Assembly: GCF_001426565.1 (NCBI RefSeq)
Contig: NZ_LMFA01000024.1
Location: 873 to 64,872 of the forward strand
Length of the DNA: 64,000 nucleotides
DNA from: Rhizobium sp. Root482
GTDB taxonomy: Bacteria > Pseudomonadota > Alphaproteobacteria > Rhizobiales > Rhizobiaceae
Direction of reading: 5' to 3'
The first letter of the stretch is position 1. Every line of letters starts with the position of its first letter. The position numbers and the translations under genes are program-made. Under the pieces are notes generated by a model, which did no database searches, had not been told where the DNA came from, and saw nothing but the letters and a program-made list of their open reading frames with translations. This document shows positions 26,143-34,841 of this stretch, piece after piece.

Positions 26143-26609
26143 CCTGAGACCATAAACCGTCTCGTCCGCAACTCGGAGAAGTGCGGAAGAGAGTAGCTTT
26201 TCCCAATCTGGCCAACATGTTGCGCGTCTTCGACGGGCGCTGGCCCACGAGCTTCCCACCTGAGCGCCTTCATGCGCGCGGCTCGCTCATGGAATCCGCC
26301 TCCTGCCGAGAGATTCGTTTAGGCTCACGGACGCGTGGCGGAACGTCGGAGGTTGGGAGCGTTAGCAGTTCCGCTGCAGGACTGAATGGCAGCTATGCAT
26401 CGTAGCCGTGCCAAAGTCGCCAGTTCGTTCCCAATTTCGGTCAAATAAATACACTCAGTCTCTTGGGAGAAGTGAAAACATTTCCGCTTCATCTGTCCGG
26501 GCATGCCAAATGTACGGGTCTCCGTAGGCTCAGGCCCGAGTTCGCCACCTGGGGAATTTTCAAGGCGGTAAATCATTTCCGCTTCTAGCCGATACAGCGG
26601 AAGAGCCCG

Positions 26610-27644
26610 TCAATCTGGTCGGGCGACAGACTGCCGGAAATTGACCCGGGCGTCGCAGCGGATCGTCACCGCCTCGTCTAGTCCCCCGGCCACCCGCCGG
26701 CTAAGCAGATCCCAAGAAATGCGGGCGAGCTCGCGCGTCGGCTGCTGGATACAGGAAAGACTCGGCCATGCGGCGACGGCCCAGTCGGGCTCTTCCGCGG
26801 AGAGAAGCGAGATTTCTTCCGGGCACCTGAGCCCCAGCTCGCGGAATGTCTCTATGCTCCACGCCGCTAGCAGGCTGCTACTGGCGACCAGCACCGTCTT
26901 GCACGGAGGACCTTGAAGTTCGGCGGCCAGCATGCGTTGGAAGTTCTCTCTACTGGAACCGCATTTCATGATCGACAGATGCACGTCCTCGCCGCTCTCC
27001 TCGATCGCCTGCCTGATGCCGGCGATGTTCTGCTGGACGACAGAGAAACTTGGGAACTGGGTGGCGACGAGAACCCGGCGATGCCCCCACTCGATCAACT
27101 GACGGGTGGCGCGGGAAAAAGCACCCCGATGATCGACCAGCACCTGGTCGAAGCTCCGCTCGTACGCGACGAAGCGGTTGATGACGACGGTCGGCATATT
27201 GGCGCGGCGCAGCAGTTCGAGCACCGGCTCCGCCTCCAGCGTCGGCAGCAGCAGCACGCCGCTCGCCCGCGAGGCGATGAGCCGCTCGATGCGCTGATAT
27301 TCCCGTGCGTGATCATGCCGCGTGATCATCTGCACGAGTTCGAAATTGGCGCCCGCGGCATGTTCTTCCAGCATGTCCGACATGGAGACGAAGTTCGAGG
27401 AAGTGGCGTTGGGCACGCAAAGACCGACCACAGGATAGCGCTGCGCCCGCATGCCCTTTGCAAGCAGGCTCCCAGTAAAAGACAGGGTCTTGATGGCCTC
27501 ATTGACCTTCTGGCGCCGCTGTTCGGTGACGTTGGCGCGCCCGTTGATGACGTTCGACACCGTTCCGACCGACACACCGGCAAGCGCGGCAACATCGCCG
27601 ATAGTCACATTGCGGTCCTGTGCCAGCTTCACGTCGATAGCCAC
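26610..27644 (-). CDS. LacI family transcriptional regulator
   Basis: This protein of about 344 residues has the LacI helix-turn-helix VTIGDVAALAGVSVGTVSNVINGRANVTEQRRQKV near its N-terminus and a sugar-binding-protein-like effector domain (VVGLCVPNATSSNFVSMSDML, SGVLLLPTLEAE, WGHRRVLVATQF). I chose GTG 27644: AAGGA stands just before it, the length is normal for the family, and a LacI-type operator lies 54 bases upstream. The first ATG (27779) would place that operator inside the gene. It is divergent from the branched-chain-type importer operon and its promoter carries the same operator, so it probably represses both. The effector is unknown. Confidence 0.9.
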   Translation of the reverse strand: MAIDVKLAQDRNVTIGDVAALAGVSVGTVSNVINGRANVTEQRRQKVNEAIKTLSFTGSLLAKGMRAQRYPVVGLCVPNATSSNFVSMSDMLEEHAAGANFELVQMITRHDHAREYQRIERLIASRASGVLLLPTLEAEPVLELLRRANMPTVVINRFVAYERSFDQVLVDHRGAFSRATRQLIEWGHRRVLVATQFPSFSVVQQNIAGIRQAIEESGEDVHLSIMKCGSSRENFQRMLAAELQGPPCKTVLVASSSLLAAWSIETFRELGLRCPEEISLLSAEEPDWAVAAWPSLSCIQQPTRELARISWDLLSRRVAGGLDEAVTIRCDARVNFRQSVARPD

Positions 27645-27697
27645 GCGTTCCTTTTTCGCCACATTCACAATCCTGTATAGTCCGCCCGATCGATGTA

Positions 27698-27709
27698 TGA
27701 AACGGTTCA
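27698..27709. promoter_or_regulatory. LacI-type operator upstream of lacI gene
   Basis: TGAAACGGTTCA differs by one base from the perfect palindrome TGAACCGGTTCA present at the divergent transporter promoter. Central CG flanked by symmetric arms is typical for LacI family sites. It suggests autoregulation and supports the downstream GTG start. Confidence 0.65.
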
Positions 27710-27955
27710 GTGCGTTTTTCAAGGTGCTATCGCTGGGCTGAAATACAAAAGGGGGGGCATTGCGCATATGAGCGGTCACATCATCCAGGACTGTTGCCGC
27801 AAATATTGGTGCTTATGCTCTGATCTGCACGAAAGCTATTATCGCGCGGTTTCTGGCCATACGTGAAGGCAGGCATCCCGTTCCATCATAAGCGTTTTAT
27901 GTTCCGGGTACCTAATCAACTGCGCTGCACCATGTGCATTGACTTCAAAAACCTG

Positions 27956-28007
27956 TTGACAGCCCAACGAACCGGCATCATTCTGGGGCTTGAAATGAAC
28001 CGGTTCA
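27956..28007 (+). promoter_or_regulatory. Promoter and LacI-type operator of the importer operon
   Basis: A consensus -35 box TTGACA at 27956-27961 is followed after 17 bases by CATTCT (27979-27984), a weak -10. The perfect 12-bp palindrome TGAACCGGTTCA lies at 27996-28007, at or just after the expected transcription start, a usual place for a repressor to block initiation. The first gene starts at 28041 with GGGGAGG before it. Confidence 0.65.
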
Positions 28008-28040
28008 AAATGACCGCCTGAGTCCTGGGGAGGATATGCG

Positions 28041-29165
28041 ATGAATTGGAATACGACTTTAAAGGGTCTTCTGGCCAGTGTGATAATGGTCTGCGCGGCG
28101 GGCTCGGCCCATGCGCAGAGCAAGGAACTGGTGATCGGAGCGCTACTGCCGCTGACCGGGCCGGCGGCGCCGATCGGGCTGGAAGAGCAGCAGGGCGTTC
28201 AGTTCGCAATCGATCAGATCAATGTGAAGGGCGGGCTCAACGGAACGCCGGTGCGGGTGATCTTCGACGATAGCCAGGGCAAGCCGGATCAGGCCGTGCT
28301 GGCATTCAACCGCATGGCCGATCTGCAAAGCGTTCCGGCACTGATCACCGCTTTCTCGTCGATCTCGCTGGCGATCGCCCCGCTGGCCACCCGCCGCGAA
28401 ATCCTGGTCGTCAACCCGGCGGCTCAGACCGACAAGCTGGAAAATGCGTCCCCGTTCCTGTTGAACACCATTCCGCTGGTCAAGGCCGAGGCGCAGGTGC
28501 TTGCGAAATATGCCATCGAGAAGGTCGGCAAAAAAGCAGCGATCGTTTACGAAAATGCTGCTGCCGGCATCGATGGGCGCGACGATTTCCGCAAATATTT
28601 CGAGGAAGCCGGCGGCGAGATCATTGCCGAGGAGCCGGTCGAATTCGGCCAGACCAACTATCGTGCGACGCTGCTCAAGACCGCCAGTGCCAAGCCGGAC
28701 TTCGTCTATATCGCGATCACCCAGAGCCATGAGACCATGGCCGACCAGGTCGGGCAGATCCCGGATTTCCCGGTGGCGATCGGCAACACCTTCTCGCGCC
28801 CCTTCTTCGGCTATCCATCGACGGAAGGCTGGTATCAGACGGCAATCCAGTCGGGCTATCCCGATGCCGCAGTGCTCGATGCGTTCAAGGCGGAGTTCAA
28901 GGTCGAGGACATGGGTTTCTTCGCCCGTGAATATTACAACGCGACCAATATCGTGATCCAGGCGGCCAAGCAGGTGGCCGACACCGGCGGCGACCTGACC
29001 GGTACCTCGATCAAGCAGGCGATCCTCGACATCAAGACGTTCAATTCGCCGATCGCCGATATCGTTTTCGAGACCAATACCGCCTCGCGCCCTGTGGAAA
29101 TCCAGCGTTACGATGGCAAGGAGCGAAAGGTGATCGAAGTTTCGACGCCGGCGACCTCGAACTGA
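28041..29165 (+). CDS. Branched-chain-type ABC transporter, periplasmic binding protein
   Basis: This 374-residue protein has a signal peptide (residues 1-26, ending SAHAQ) and the type I periplasmic fold of LivJ-like receptors: LVIGALLPLTGPAAPIGLEEQQGVQFAIDQIN, VIFDDSQGKPDQAVLAFNRM and the ITAFSSISLAIAPLA hinge. Such receptors also take up aromatic acids, amides and other carboxylates, so the ligand need not be an amino acid. It leads a probable operon running through dihydroxyacetone kinase. Confidence 0.9.
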   Translation: MNWNTTLKGLLASVIMVCAAGSAHAQSKELVIGALLPLTGPAAPIGLEEQQGVQFAIDQINVKGGLNGTPVRVIFDDSQGKPDQAVLAFNRMADLQSVPALITAFSSISLAIAPLATRREILVVNPAAQTDKLENASPFLLNTIPLVKAEAQVLAKYAIEKVGKKAAIVYENAAAGIDGRDDFRKYFEEAGGEIIAEEPVEFGQTNYRATLLKTASAKPDFVYIAITQSHETMADQVGQIPDFPVAIGNTFSRPFFGYPSTEGWYQTAIQSGYPDAAVLDAFKAEFKVEDMGFFAREYYNATNIVIQAAKQVADTGGDLTGTSIKQAILDIKTFNSPIADIVFETNTASRPVEIQRYDGKERKVIEVSTPATSN

Positions 29166-29193
29166 TCCGATCATCGGGAAAGTGGAAAATCCA

Positions 29194-30069
29194 ATGCTTT
29201 ACTTGCAGCTCGTGGCCGATGGTGTCGTTACCGGATGCGCCATCGGTCTGGTGTCGGTCAGCTTCGCCTATTTCTATGCAACAACCGGAATCTTCCACGT
29301 CGCCCATGCCGGCATCTACACCCTCTGCGGCTATGTCGCGTGGTATCTGACAGGTATAGGTGTGCCCTTCCCGCTGGCCCTTCTCGCGAGCATCGCCTGC
29401 GGTGCGCTCGTCGGGGCAGGGATCCAGGCGACGCTCTACCGGCAGCTGGACAAGAAGGGGGCTTCGCCGCTCGTCAAGCTCATCGCGTCAATCGGCGTGC
29501 TGACGACGCTGCAGAACGTCGTCGCCATCCTCTTCACGCCAAATATCGTGCAGTTCGATCTTCCCTGGCGGCTTGCCCGGGTCACGATCGGGGGCCTCGC
29601 CTTCAGCGTGCCGCAGGTGCTGGTGCTGGTGTTCAGTGTCGTCCTGTTTGCCGGGATCGTTGCATTCTCCAAATATACCACTCTCGGTAAACGCATCCGT
29701 GCCGTTGCCTCCAATCCGGCGCTTGCGGAAATCACCCATCTCCATCCGCAGAAGGTCTTCATCTACGTAATCGCCATCGCCTCCGGGCTCGTGGCCGTGC
29801 CGGGGGTACTGATCGGCGTCGATCAGGCGCTCCAGCCCTACACCTCGCTGATCATCCTTCTGACCGCGGTCATCGCCATGATCGCCGGCGGGATCGGCAG
29901 CCTCGGCGGCGCCTTCATCATGTCGATCGTGCTGGCCGTCGTGCAGAGCCTGTCGGTGGCCTTCGTCTCCGGTCGCTGGAGCGTGGCGGTCGTCTTCGGG
30001 ATCTTCGTGGTCTTCATCCTCATCCGGCCGGAAGGTCTTTTCCGCCACAAATTCAACCGTGCGATCTAA
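29194..30069 (+). CDS. Branched-chain-type ABC transporter permease (LivH-like)
   Basis: This 291-residue membrane protein begins MLYLQLVADGVVTGCAIGLVSVSFAYFYATTGIFHVAHAG, the LivH signature, and has about eight helices with the EAA-like loop near AVASNPALAEI. A GTG at 29182 would add four residues, but the ATG at 29194 has the better-placed GGA. It pairs with the LivM-like protein encoded next. Confidence 0.9.
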   Translation: MLYLQLVADGVVTGCAIGLVSVSFAYFYATTGIFHVAHAGIYTLCGYVAWYLTGIGVPFPLALLASIACGALVGAGIQATLYRQLDKKGASPLVKLIASIGVLTTLQNVVAILFTPNIVQFDLPWRLARVTIGGLAFSVPQVLVLVFSVVLFAGIVAFSKYTTLGKRIRAVASNPALAEITHLHPQKVFIYVIAIASGLVAVPGVLIGVDQALQPYTSLIILLTAVIAMIAGGIGSLGGAFIMSIVLAVVQSLSVAFVSGRWSVAVVFGIFVVFILIRPEGLFRHKFNRAI

Positions 30070-30084
30070 GGGGAGAACAGATCC

Positions 30085-30945
30085 ATGAACTTCTTCCTCA
30101 GTTTCGTCGTCCTGGCGGAAATCTTCTCGATCGTTGCGCTCTCGACCAATCTGCTGATGGGCGTCGTCGGCATCTTCTCGGTCGCCCAGGCCGCGATCAT
30201 GGGCATCGGCGCCTATGTCTTCGGCCTGCTGTCGATGATGGGCGTGCCATTCCCGCTCGCGATGGCGGCGGTCATCGTCGTCTGCGCCTTCATCAATCTC
30301 CTGTCGTCGCTACCGTCCCTGCGCCTGGCCGGTGACTATTTCATCATCACCTCCTTCGGCACGCAGCTCGTTGCGACAGCGGTGTTCATCAACTGGTCGT
30401 CGATGACCGGCGGCGCGTCCGGGCTCAGCGGCATCCCGATCATTGAGCTGTTCGGTTTCACCTTCGCTACGTCAAAGCAGTTCGTCGTGCTGTCCACGGT
30501 GGCGCTGCTTCTGGTCGCCGTCAGCTTCTGGCTGATCCTGCGCTCGCCTTACGGGCGGATGCTGAATGCCATCCGGCTGGACGAGATTGCAGTGGTCGCC
30601 TCAGGGCGGCGGGTATTGCATGCCAAGATCGGCGTGTCAGCCGTATCCGGCGCCTATGCGGGCATCGGCGGAGCGCTCTACGCCGCCTATATCAGCTTCA
30701 TCGACCCGGCTTCGTTCGATATCCATGTTTCCGTGCTGGTCGTGACCATGGTGGTGGTCGGCGGCGCGCGAACCCTTGCGGGCTCGATCATCGGCCCTTT
30801 CGTGCTGATGGCTATCCCGCAGCTTCTGACGATGATCGACATTCCCTCGACGCTTCTCGGTCCGGTCCGCCAACTCAGCTACGGCCTCATCCTCATCGCC
30901 TTCATGCTGTGGCGCCCGCAGGGCATCGCCGGAAGGAGCCTCTGA
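30085..30945 (+). CDS. Branched-chain-type ABC transporter permease (LivM-like)
   Basis: This 286-residue membrane protein has the LivM pattern LLMGVVGIFSVAQAAIMGIGAYVFG, RLAGDYFIITSFGTQLVATAVFINW, the coupling segment MLNAIRLDEIAVVASGRRVLHAKIGVSAVSGAYAGIGGALYA and the ending LWRPQGIAG. It is shorter than many LivM proteins because it lacks the long N-terminal extension. GGGGAGA precedes its ATG. Confidence 0.9.
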   Translation: MNFFLSFVVLAEIFSIVALSTNLLMGVVGIFSVAQAAIMGIGAYVFGLLSMMGVPFPLAMAAVIVVCAFINLLSSLPSLRLAGDYFIITSFGTQLVATAVFINWSSMTGGASGLSGIPIIELFGFTFATSKQFVVLSTVALLLVAVSFWLILRSPYGRMLNAIRLDEIAVVASGRRVLHAKIGVSAVSGAYAGIGGALYAAYISFIDPASFDIHVSVLVVTMVVVGGARTLAGSIIGPFVLMAIPQLLTMIDIPSTLLGPVRQLSYGLILIAFMLWRPQGIAGRSL

Positions 30946-30948
30946 ACC

Positions 30949-31710
30949 ATGACCTATCTGACCGTTACCAATGTCAACAAGCGCTTCGGCGGCATCCGGG
31001 CGCTGGCCGATTGCAGCTTCAGCATCAATCAGTTCGAAGCGAGCTGCGTCGTCGGCCCGAACGGCGCTGGTAAGACCTCGATCTTCAATGTCGTCACCGG
31101 CTTCATCACACCCGAGACCGGCCGGATCGAGTTCAAGGGCGCGGATATCACGGCCATGGACCGGCATGCCCGGGTCAAGGCCGGCATCGCCCGGACATTC
31201 CAGAACCTTCGGCTCTTCGATACGCTGAGCGTGCTCGACAACGTGATGATCTGCCTCGGCGACGAGGCTGCCAATGATCCGCTCACGGCTGTGTTCCGCC
31301 CGTTTCATACCCAGGCGGTGCTAAGGCGCAAGCGTGACGCCGCCATGCATCTGCTCGAACAGGTCGGCCTTGCCCACAAGGCGAACGACCAGGCGATCAA
31401 TCTCAGCTACGGCCAGAAAAAGCTTCTCTGCATTGCCAGGGTGCTGGCGACCGAAGCCGAGCTTCTGCTCCTCGACGAGCCCACTTCGGGGCTGGCCGCG
31501 GGGGCTCTCGACAGCATGGTAGAGCTCATCCACAACCTCAAGGCGCAGAAGAAGACGCTGCTCGTCGTCGAGCACAACACCAAGATCGTCAAGCGTATCG
31601 CCGACGAGGTGCTGTTCTTCCACCGCGGCACCCTGCTGGCCAAGGGAAAGCCCGACGAGATCATCGCCAACAAGGAACTCGGCAAGATCTATTTCGGGGA
31701 GGGAGCGTGA
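30949..31710 (+). CDS. Branched-chain-type ABC transporter ATP-binding protein (LivG-like)
   Basis: This 253-residue ATPase has Walker A GPNGAGKTS, the LivG-type FQNLRLFDTLSVLDNVM, signature LSYGQKKLLCIARVLA and Walker B LLLLDEPTSGLA, ending with FHRGTLLAKGKPDEI. It sits three bases after the permease gene and two before the LivF-like gene, so all five transporter genes form one unit. Confidence 0.92.
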   Translation: MTYLTVTNVNKRFGGIRALADCSFSINQFEASCVVGPNGAGKTSIFNVVTGFITPETGRIEFKGADITAMDRHARVKAGIARTFQNLRLFDTLSVLDNVMICLGDEAANDPLTAVFRPFHTQAVLRRKRDAAMHLLEQVGLAHKANDQAINLSYGQKKLLCIARVLATEAELLLLDEPTSGLAAGALDSMVELIHNLKAQKKTLLVVEHNTKIVKRIADEVLFFHRGTLLAKGKPDEIIANKELGKIYFGEGA

Positions 31711-31711
31711 C

Positions 31712-32410
31712 ATGACTCTCGAAGCACGCGGCCTCGTTGCCGGCTACGGCGACAAATCCATTCTCGACAAGGTGTCCTTCACGCTGAAGGACGGAGAGAT
31801 CCTCGCCTTCTTCGGTCACAACGGGGCGGGCAAATCGACGACCCTCAAGGCCGTCCTGGGGCTGCTGCCGGCGCAGGAGGGCGAGATCCTGCTGGACGGC
31901 GAGCGCATCGAAAAACTCTCGGTCAGCGCCCGGCTGAAGCGGGGGCTCCGGCTGCTCCCCGAAGGCCGAGGCGTGTTTCCCGACCTCAGCGTCGAGGACA
32001 GCATCGAGATCGTCGCCCGCAGCAACCGTGATCCGAACGGCAACAAGATCTCCGGGGACGACGTCTACGAACTGCTGCCGGTGCTGAAAGACCGACGCAA
32101 GATTGTCGCCGGCGAGATGAGCGGTGGCCAGCAGCAGATGCTCGCCTTCGGCCTTGCGCTTCTCGGTTCGCCGAAATGTGTGCTGCTCGAAGAACCATCT
32201 GTTGGGCTGCAGCCGGATCTGGTGGAGGAGCTGTTTGCCAAAATGTCCGACATCTGCAAGCAGCTCTCGATTTCCGCGATCCTGATTGAACACAAGATCG
32301 TCTCGGCGATGAAGATCGCCGACCAGGTGATGATTATCAACAGCGGCAAGCTCGTCTTCAACGGCACGAAAACCGAGGCCGAGCAGATCGATCTCTGGAA
32401 CTATTTCTGA
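31712..32410 (+). CDS. Branched-chain-type ABC transporter ATP-binding protein (LivF-like)
   Basis: This 232-residue ATPase has Walker A GHNGAGKST, the LivF hallmark LLPEGRGVFPDLSVEDS, signature MSGGQQQMLAFGLALL and Walker B CVLLEEPSVGL, where the first aspartate before the catalytic glutamate is replaced by glutamate. It completes the importer. Confidence 0.92.
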   Translation: MTLEARGLVAGYGDKSILDKVSFTLKDGEILAFFGHNGAGKSTTLKAVLGLLPAQEGEILLDGERIEKLSVSARLKRGLRLLPEGRGVFPDLSVEDSIEIVARSNRDPNGNKISGDDVYELLPVLKDRRKIVAGEMSGGQQQMLAFGLALLGSPKCVLLEEPSVGLQPDLVEELFAKMSDICKQLSISAILIEHKIVSAMKIADQVMIINSGKLVFNGTKTEAEQIDLWNYF

Positions 32411-32437
32411 GGAATCCGCCGCCTTCCGGCATGAGGT

Positions 32438-33259
32438 ATGAATATGAATTGGATTGACGCCAACGGGGTTGGGCTGCGCTATGACGTTCTGGGAACGACG
32501 GGGCCTGTCCTGGTCCTCATTCACGAGATGGGCGGCACGCTGGAGTCCTGGGATCGTGTTGCCCCGGAACTGGCCCGCACCCGCCGCGTGGTGCGCTACG
32601 ATACGCGCGGCGCCGGATTGTCGGAAAAGATCACCGGCGAGATCGATCTGAAAACCATGGCGTCGGATCTCGCTGCACTTCTCGGTGCGCTCGGCATAGA
32701 CGAGCCTGTTGCGGTTGGAGGCTGCGCCGTCGGCGGCGCGATCGCGCTTCGCTTCGCGCTTGATTATTCCGAAAGAACCGCTGCCGTCATCGTCCTCAAC
32801 CCGGCAATCGACGCGCCGGGAGAAGCGGGCGAGAGGCTGATTTCCCGCTCTCATATACTGCCGGAAAAGGGAATGCGATCGATCGAGGCGGCGTCGCTTG
32901 ATACCGGTTATCCGACGCGCTTCCGCGAGCGTGACCCGGCGCACTACGCGAGTTTCCGGGTCCGCTGGCTCGGCAACGATCCCGCCAGTCTCGGCGCTCT
33001 GTTCCGCATGCTGGCGCGCACCGATCTCTTTCCGGAGCTTCCCCGCATCGAAGTCCCTGTCCTCGGCCTTTCAGGCGTCCACGACCCTCTGCGGCCGCCG
33101 GCCTATGTCCGCAAGGTCTTGGAGGCCATCGGCCCGCACGAGGTCATCGAGATCGATGCCGCCCACCATGTTCCCGATCAGGCTCCCGATCTGGTCACCC
33201 GACACATCGGCAGCTTCCTCGATCGAGTGCAGCCGGTGGACCGGAGGGCGGGGACATGA
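32438..33259 (+). CDS. Alpha/beta hydrolase fold protein with altered nucleophile elbow
   Basis: This 273-residue protein resembles 3-oxoadipate enol-lactonases and related hydrolases: LVLIHEMGGTLESWDRVAPELA, VVRYDTRGAGLSEK, GVHDPLRPPAY (acid) and DAAHHVPDQAP (histidine). The nucleophile elbow, normally G-x-S-x-G-G, reads VGGCAVGGAIAL; aligned on the GGAIAL helix the nucleophile position is alanine with cysteine next to it. The enzyme may be inactive, use the shifted cysteine or catalyse a nucleophile-free reaction. It overlaps the GST gene by four bases and is part of the LacI-controlled operon. A second ATG two codons downstream is possible. Confidence 0.82.
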   Translation: MNMNWIDANGVGLRYDVLGTTGPVLVLIHEMGGTLESWDRVAPELARTRRVVRYDTRGAGLSEKITGEIDLKTMASDLAALLGALGIDEPVAVGGCAVGGAIALRFALDYSERTAAVIVLNPAIDAPGEAGERLISRSHILPEKGMRSIEAASLDTGYPTRFRERDPAHYASFRVRWLGNDPASLGALFRMLARTDLFPELPRIEVPVLGLSGVHDPLRPPAYVRKVLEAIGPHEVIEIDAAHHVPDQAPDLVTRHIGSFLDRVQPVDRRAGT

Positions 33260-33897
33260 AGCTGCTCGGTTCGCTCCGGTCGCCCTATGTCAGGAAAGCG
33301 CTCGTCGTCGCATCCGAGACTGAGTTGCGTGGGGACATCGAACTCGTGCTGCATTCCGTGCATCTTGCCGCGCATGAGCCGGAAGTGATGACGGTCAATC
33401 CGCTCAACAAGCTGCCGACGCTCGTCCTGAACGATGGACGTGTGCTGTTCGATTCCCTTGTTATCTGCGAATTCCTTGCCTGGAAGGGCGGTCGCAACGA
33501 TCTTATGCCCGCCGAACCCGAAGCCCGGTTCCGCGTGCTGACGCGCCATGCGCTGGCAAACGGCCTGCTGGATCTCGCGATCATGCGGCTGGTCGAGGCC
33601 GCCAAGCCTGCGGAACGCCAATGGCCGGAGGTTCTAGCAGCCTGCGACATCAAGATAGCGGCGGTGCTCGACGGGCTTGATGCGGACGATGACGCCCTCG
33701 CCGCGGAAGGCTGCACGATCGGCACGCTGGCCTTGGCCGTCGCCCTCAATTATCTCGATTTTCGTTTCGCGTTCCTCGAATGGCGCAAGACACGTTCGCG
33801 GCTTGGTGCATGGCATCGCGACTTTACCTCTCGTCCTTCCCTTCGCGACAACCCCTTCGAAGATACGTCGCCGGCACTTGCCGGCATGGTCCGCTAG
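33256..33897 (+). CDS. Glutathione S-transferase family protein
   Basis: This 213-residue protein has the thioredoxin-like N-terminal domain (MKLLGSLRSPYVRKALVVA, VNPLNKLPTLVLNDG with the cis-proline, and glutathione-contact DS in LFDSLVICEFL) and an all-helical C-terminal domain. The active serine after the first strand is present as SLRSPY. It may conjugate, isomerise or ring-open an intermediate of the pathway in this operon. It overlaps the hydrolase gene as ATGA. Confidence 0.87.
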   Translation: MKLLGSLRSPYVRKALVVASETELRGDIELVLHSVHLAAHEPEVMTVNPLNKLPTLVLNDGRVLFDSLVICEFLAWKGGRNDLMPAEPEARFRVLTRHALANGLLDLAIMRLVEAAKPAERQWPEVLAACDIKIAAVLDGLDADDDALAAEGCTIGTLALAVALNYLDFRFAFLEWRKTRSRLGAWHRDFTSRPSLRDNPFEDTSPALAGMVR

Positions 33898-33916
33898 CCG
33901 CGGCAGGAGACATCCA

Positions 33917-34810
33917 GTGATCTATACCCGCATGATCGGCGATATCCGCGTCACCAACCTGATCGAATATGTTGGCCCGACGCACGATCCCGCCGTGACC
34001 TTTCCGGATTTCGACCCCTCCGTGATCGAACGCAACAGGGACTGGCTCACCAATGCCCACTGGTACGAGAACCTGCAGCGGATGGTGATCGCGATCCAGA
34101 TCTGGATCGTGCATGCCGGCGACAAGGTGATCCTGATCGATGCCGGCGTCGGCAACCAGAAACGGCGCGGTGCGGCCCGGATGAACATGCTGAACAGCCT
34201 CGTGCCGCAATGGCTGGCAGCTGCCGACGCCTCCTTCGATCAGGTCACCCACGTGGTGATGACGCATCTGCACGGCGATCACGTCGGCTGGAATACCGTT
34301 CGGGATGGCGCACGCTGGGTGCCCGCCTTTCCGAATGCGCGCTACCTGATACCGCGCACTGATTTCCAGTATTTCCAGGATCTCCACGAGAAGAATCCCG
34401 AGGCCGATCCGTCATTCGGCGACAGCGTCGTGCCGGTGATCGAGGCGGGGCTCGTGGATTTCGTCGATGATGGCGATGTCGTGGCCGATTGCCTGCGGGC
34501 CGTCTTCGCGCCGGGCCATACGCCGGGTCAGATGAACTACTGGCTCGGCTCCGACAGGGAGGCGGCCGTTTTCAGCGCCGACATCTTCCACCACCCGCTG
34601 CAGATCACCGACCCGCATCTGAACACTGGCTTCTGCGTCCTCCCGGACGTCGCGCGCCAGACGCGCCGCGCTTTTCTGGAGCGGGTTGCCGATACGGGCA
34701 CGCTGATCATGCCCTGCCATTTCGGGCCGCCGCATTGCGGCTTCGTACGCCGCAAGGATGGAGGCTTCGCCTTCGTGCCGAGCGAACCCGATCTCCCGCA
34801 ACGCTACTGA
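33917..34810 (+). CDS. MBL-fold metallo-hydrolase
   Basis: This 297-residue protein carries the zinc motif THLHGDHVGW near residue 115, GHTPGQMNYWLG and FSADIFHHPLQI, and closes with MPCHFGPPHCG, as in quorum-quenching lactonase-like and AttM-type enzymes. Ester, lactone or thioester hydrolysis is therefore likely. The start is GTG 33917 with GCAGGAGA seven bases upstream; an ATG at 33932 is possible. It lies between the GST and the beta-keto acid cleavage enzyme. Confidence 0.85.
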   Translation: MIYTRMIGDIRVTNLIEYVGPTHDPAVTFPDFDPSVIERNRDWLTNAHWYENLQRMVIAIQIWIVHAGDKVILIDAGVGNQKRRGAARMNMLNSLVPQWLAAADASFDQVTHVVMTHLHGDHVGWNTVRDGARWVPAFPNARYLIPRTDFQYFQDLHEKNPEADPSFGDSVVPVIEAGLVDFVDDGDVVADCLRAVFAPGHTPGQMNYWLGSDREAAVFSADIFHHPLQITDPHLNTGFCVLPDVARQTRRAFLERVADTGTLIMPCHFGPPHCGFVRRKDGGFAFVPSEPDLPQRY

Positions 34811-34841
34811 GTTCAAAACGCCCCAAGGAGGAGCCAAACTC

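Larger units (their letters stand above)
25875..26609. other. Intergenic region with repeat copy and terminator
   Basis: This stretch of 735 bases separates the corrinoid operon from the lacI gene. It contains one copy of a dispersed repeat (26001-26142), a hairpin CTCGAT-GCC-ATCGAG at 25987-26001 and an intrinsic terminator inside the repeat. Short open frames on both strands have no recognisable product. From about 26150 to 26609 I see nothing further. Confidence 0.55.

Noticed and set aside
27645-27779. Forty-five-codon N-terminal extension of the LacI protein
   Set aside because: It contains the probable LacI operator, lacks a good ribosome site and exceeds the family N-terminus.
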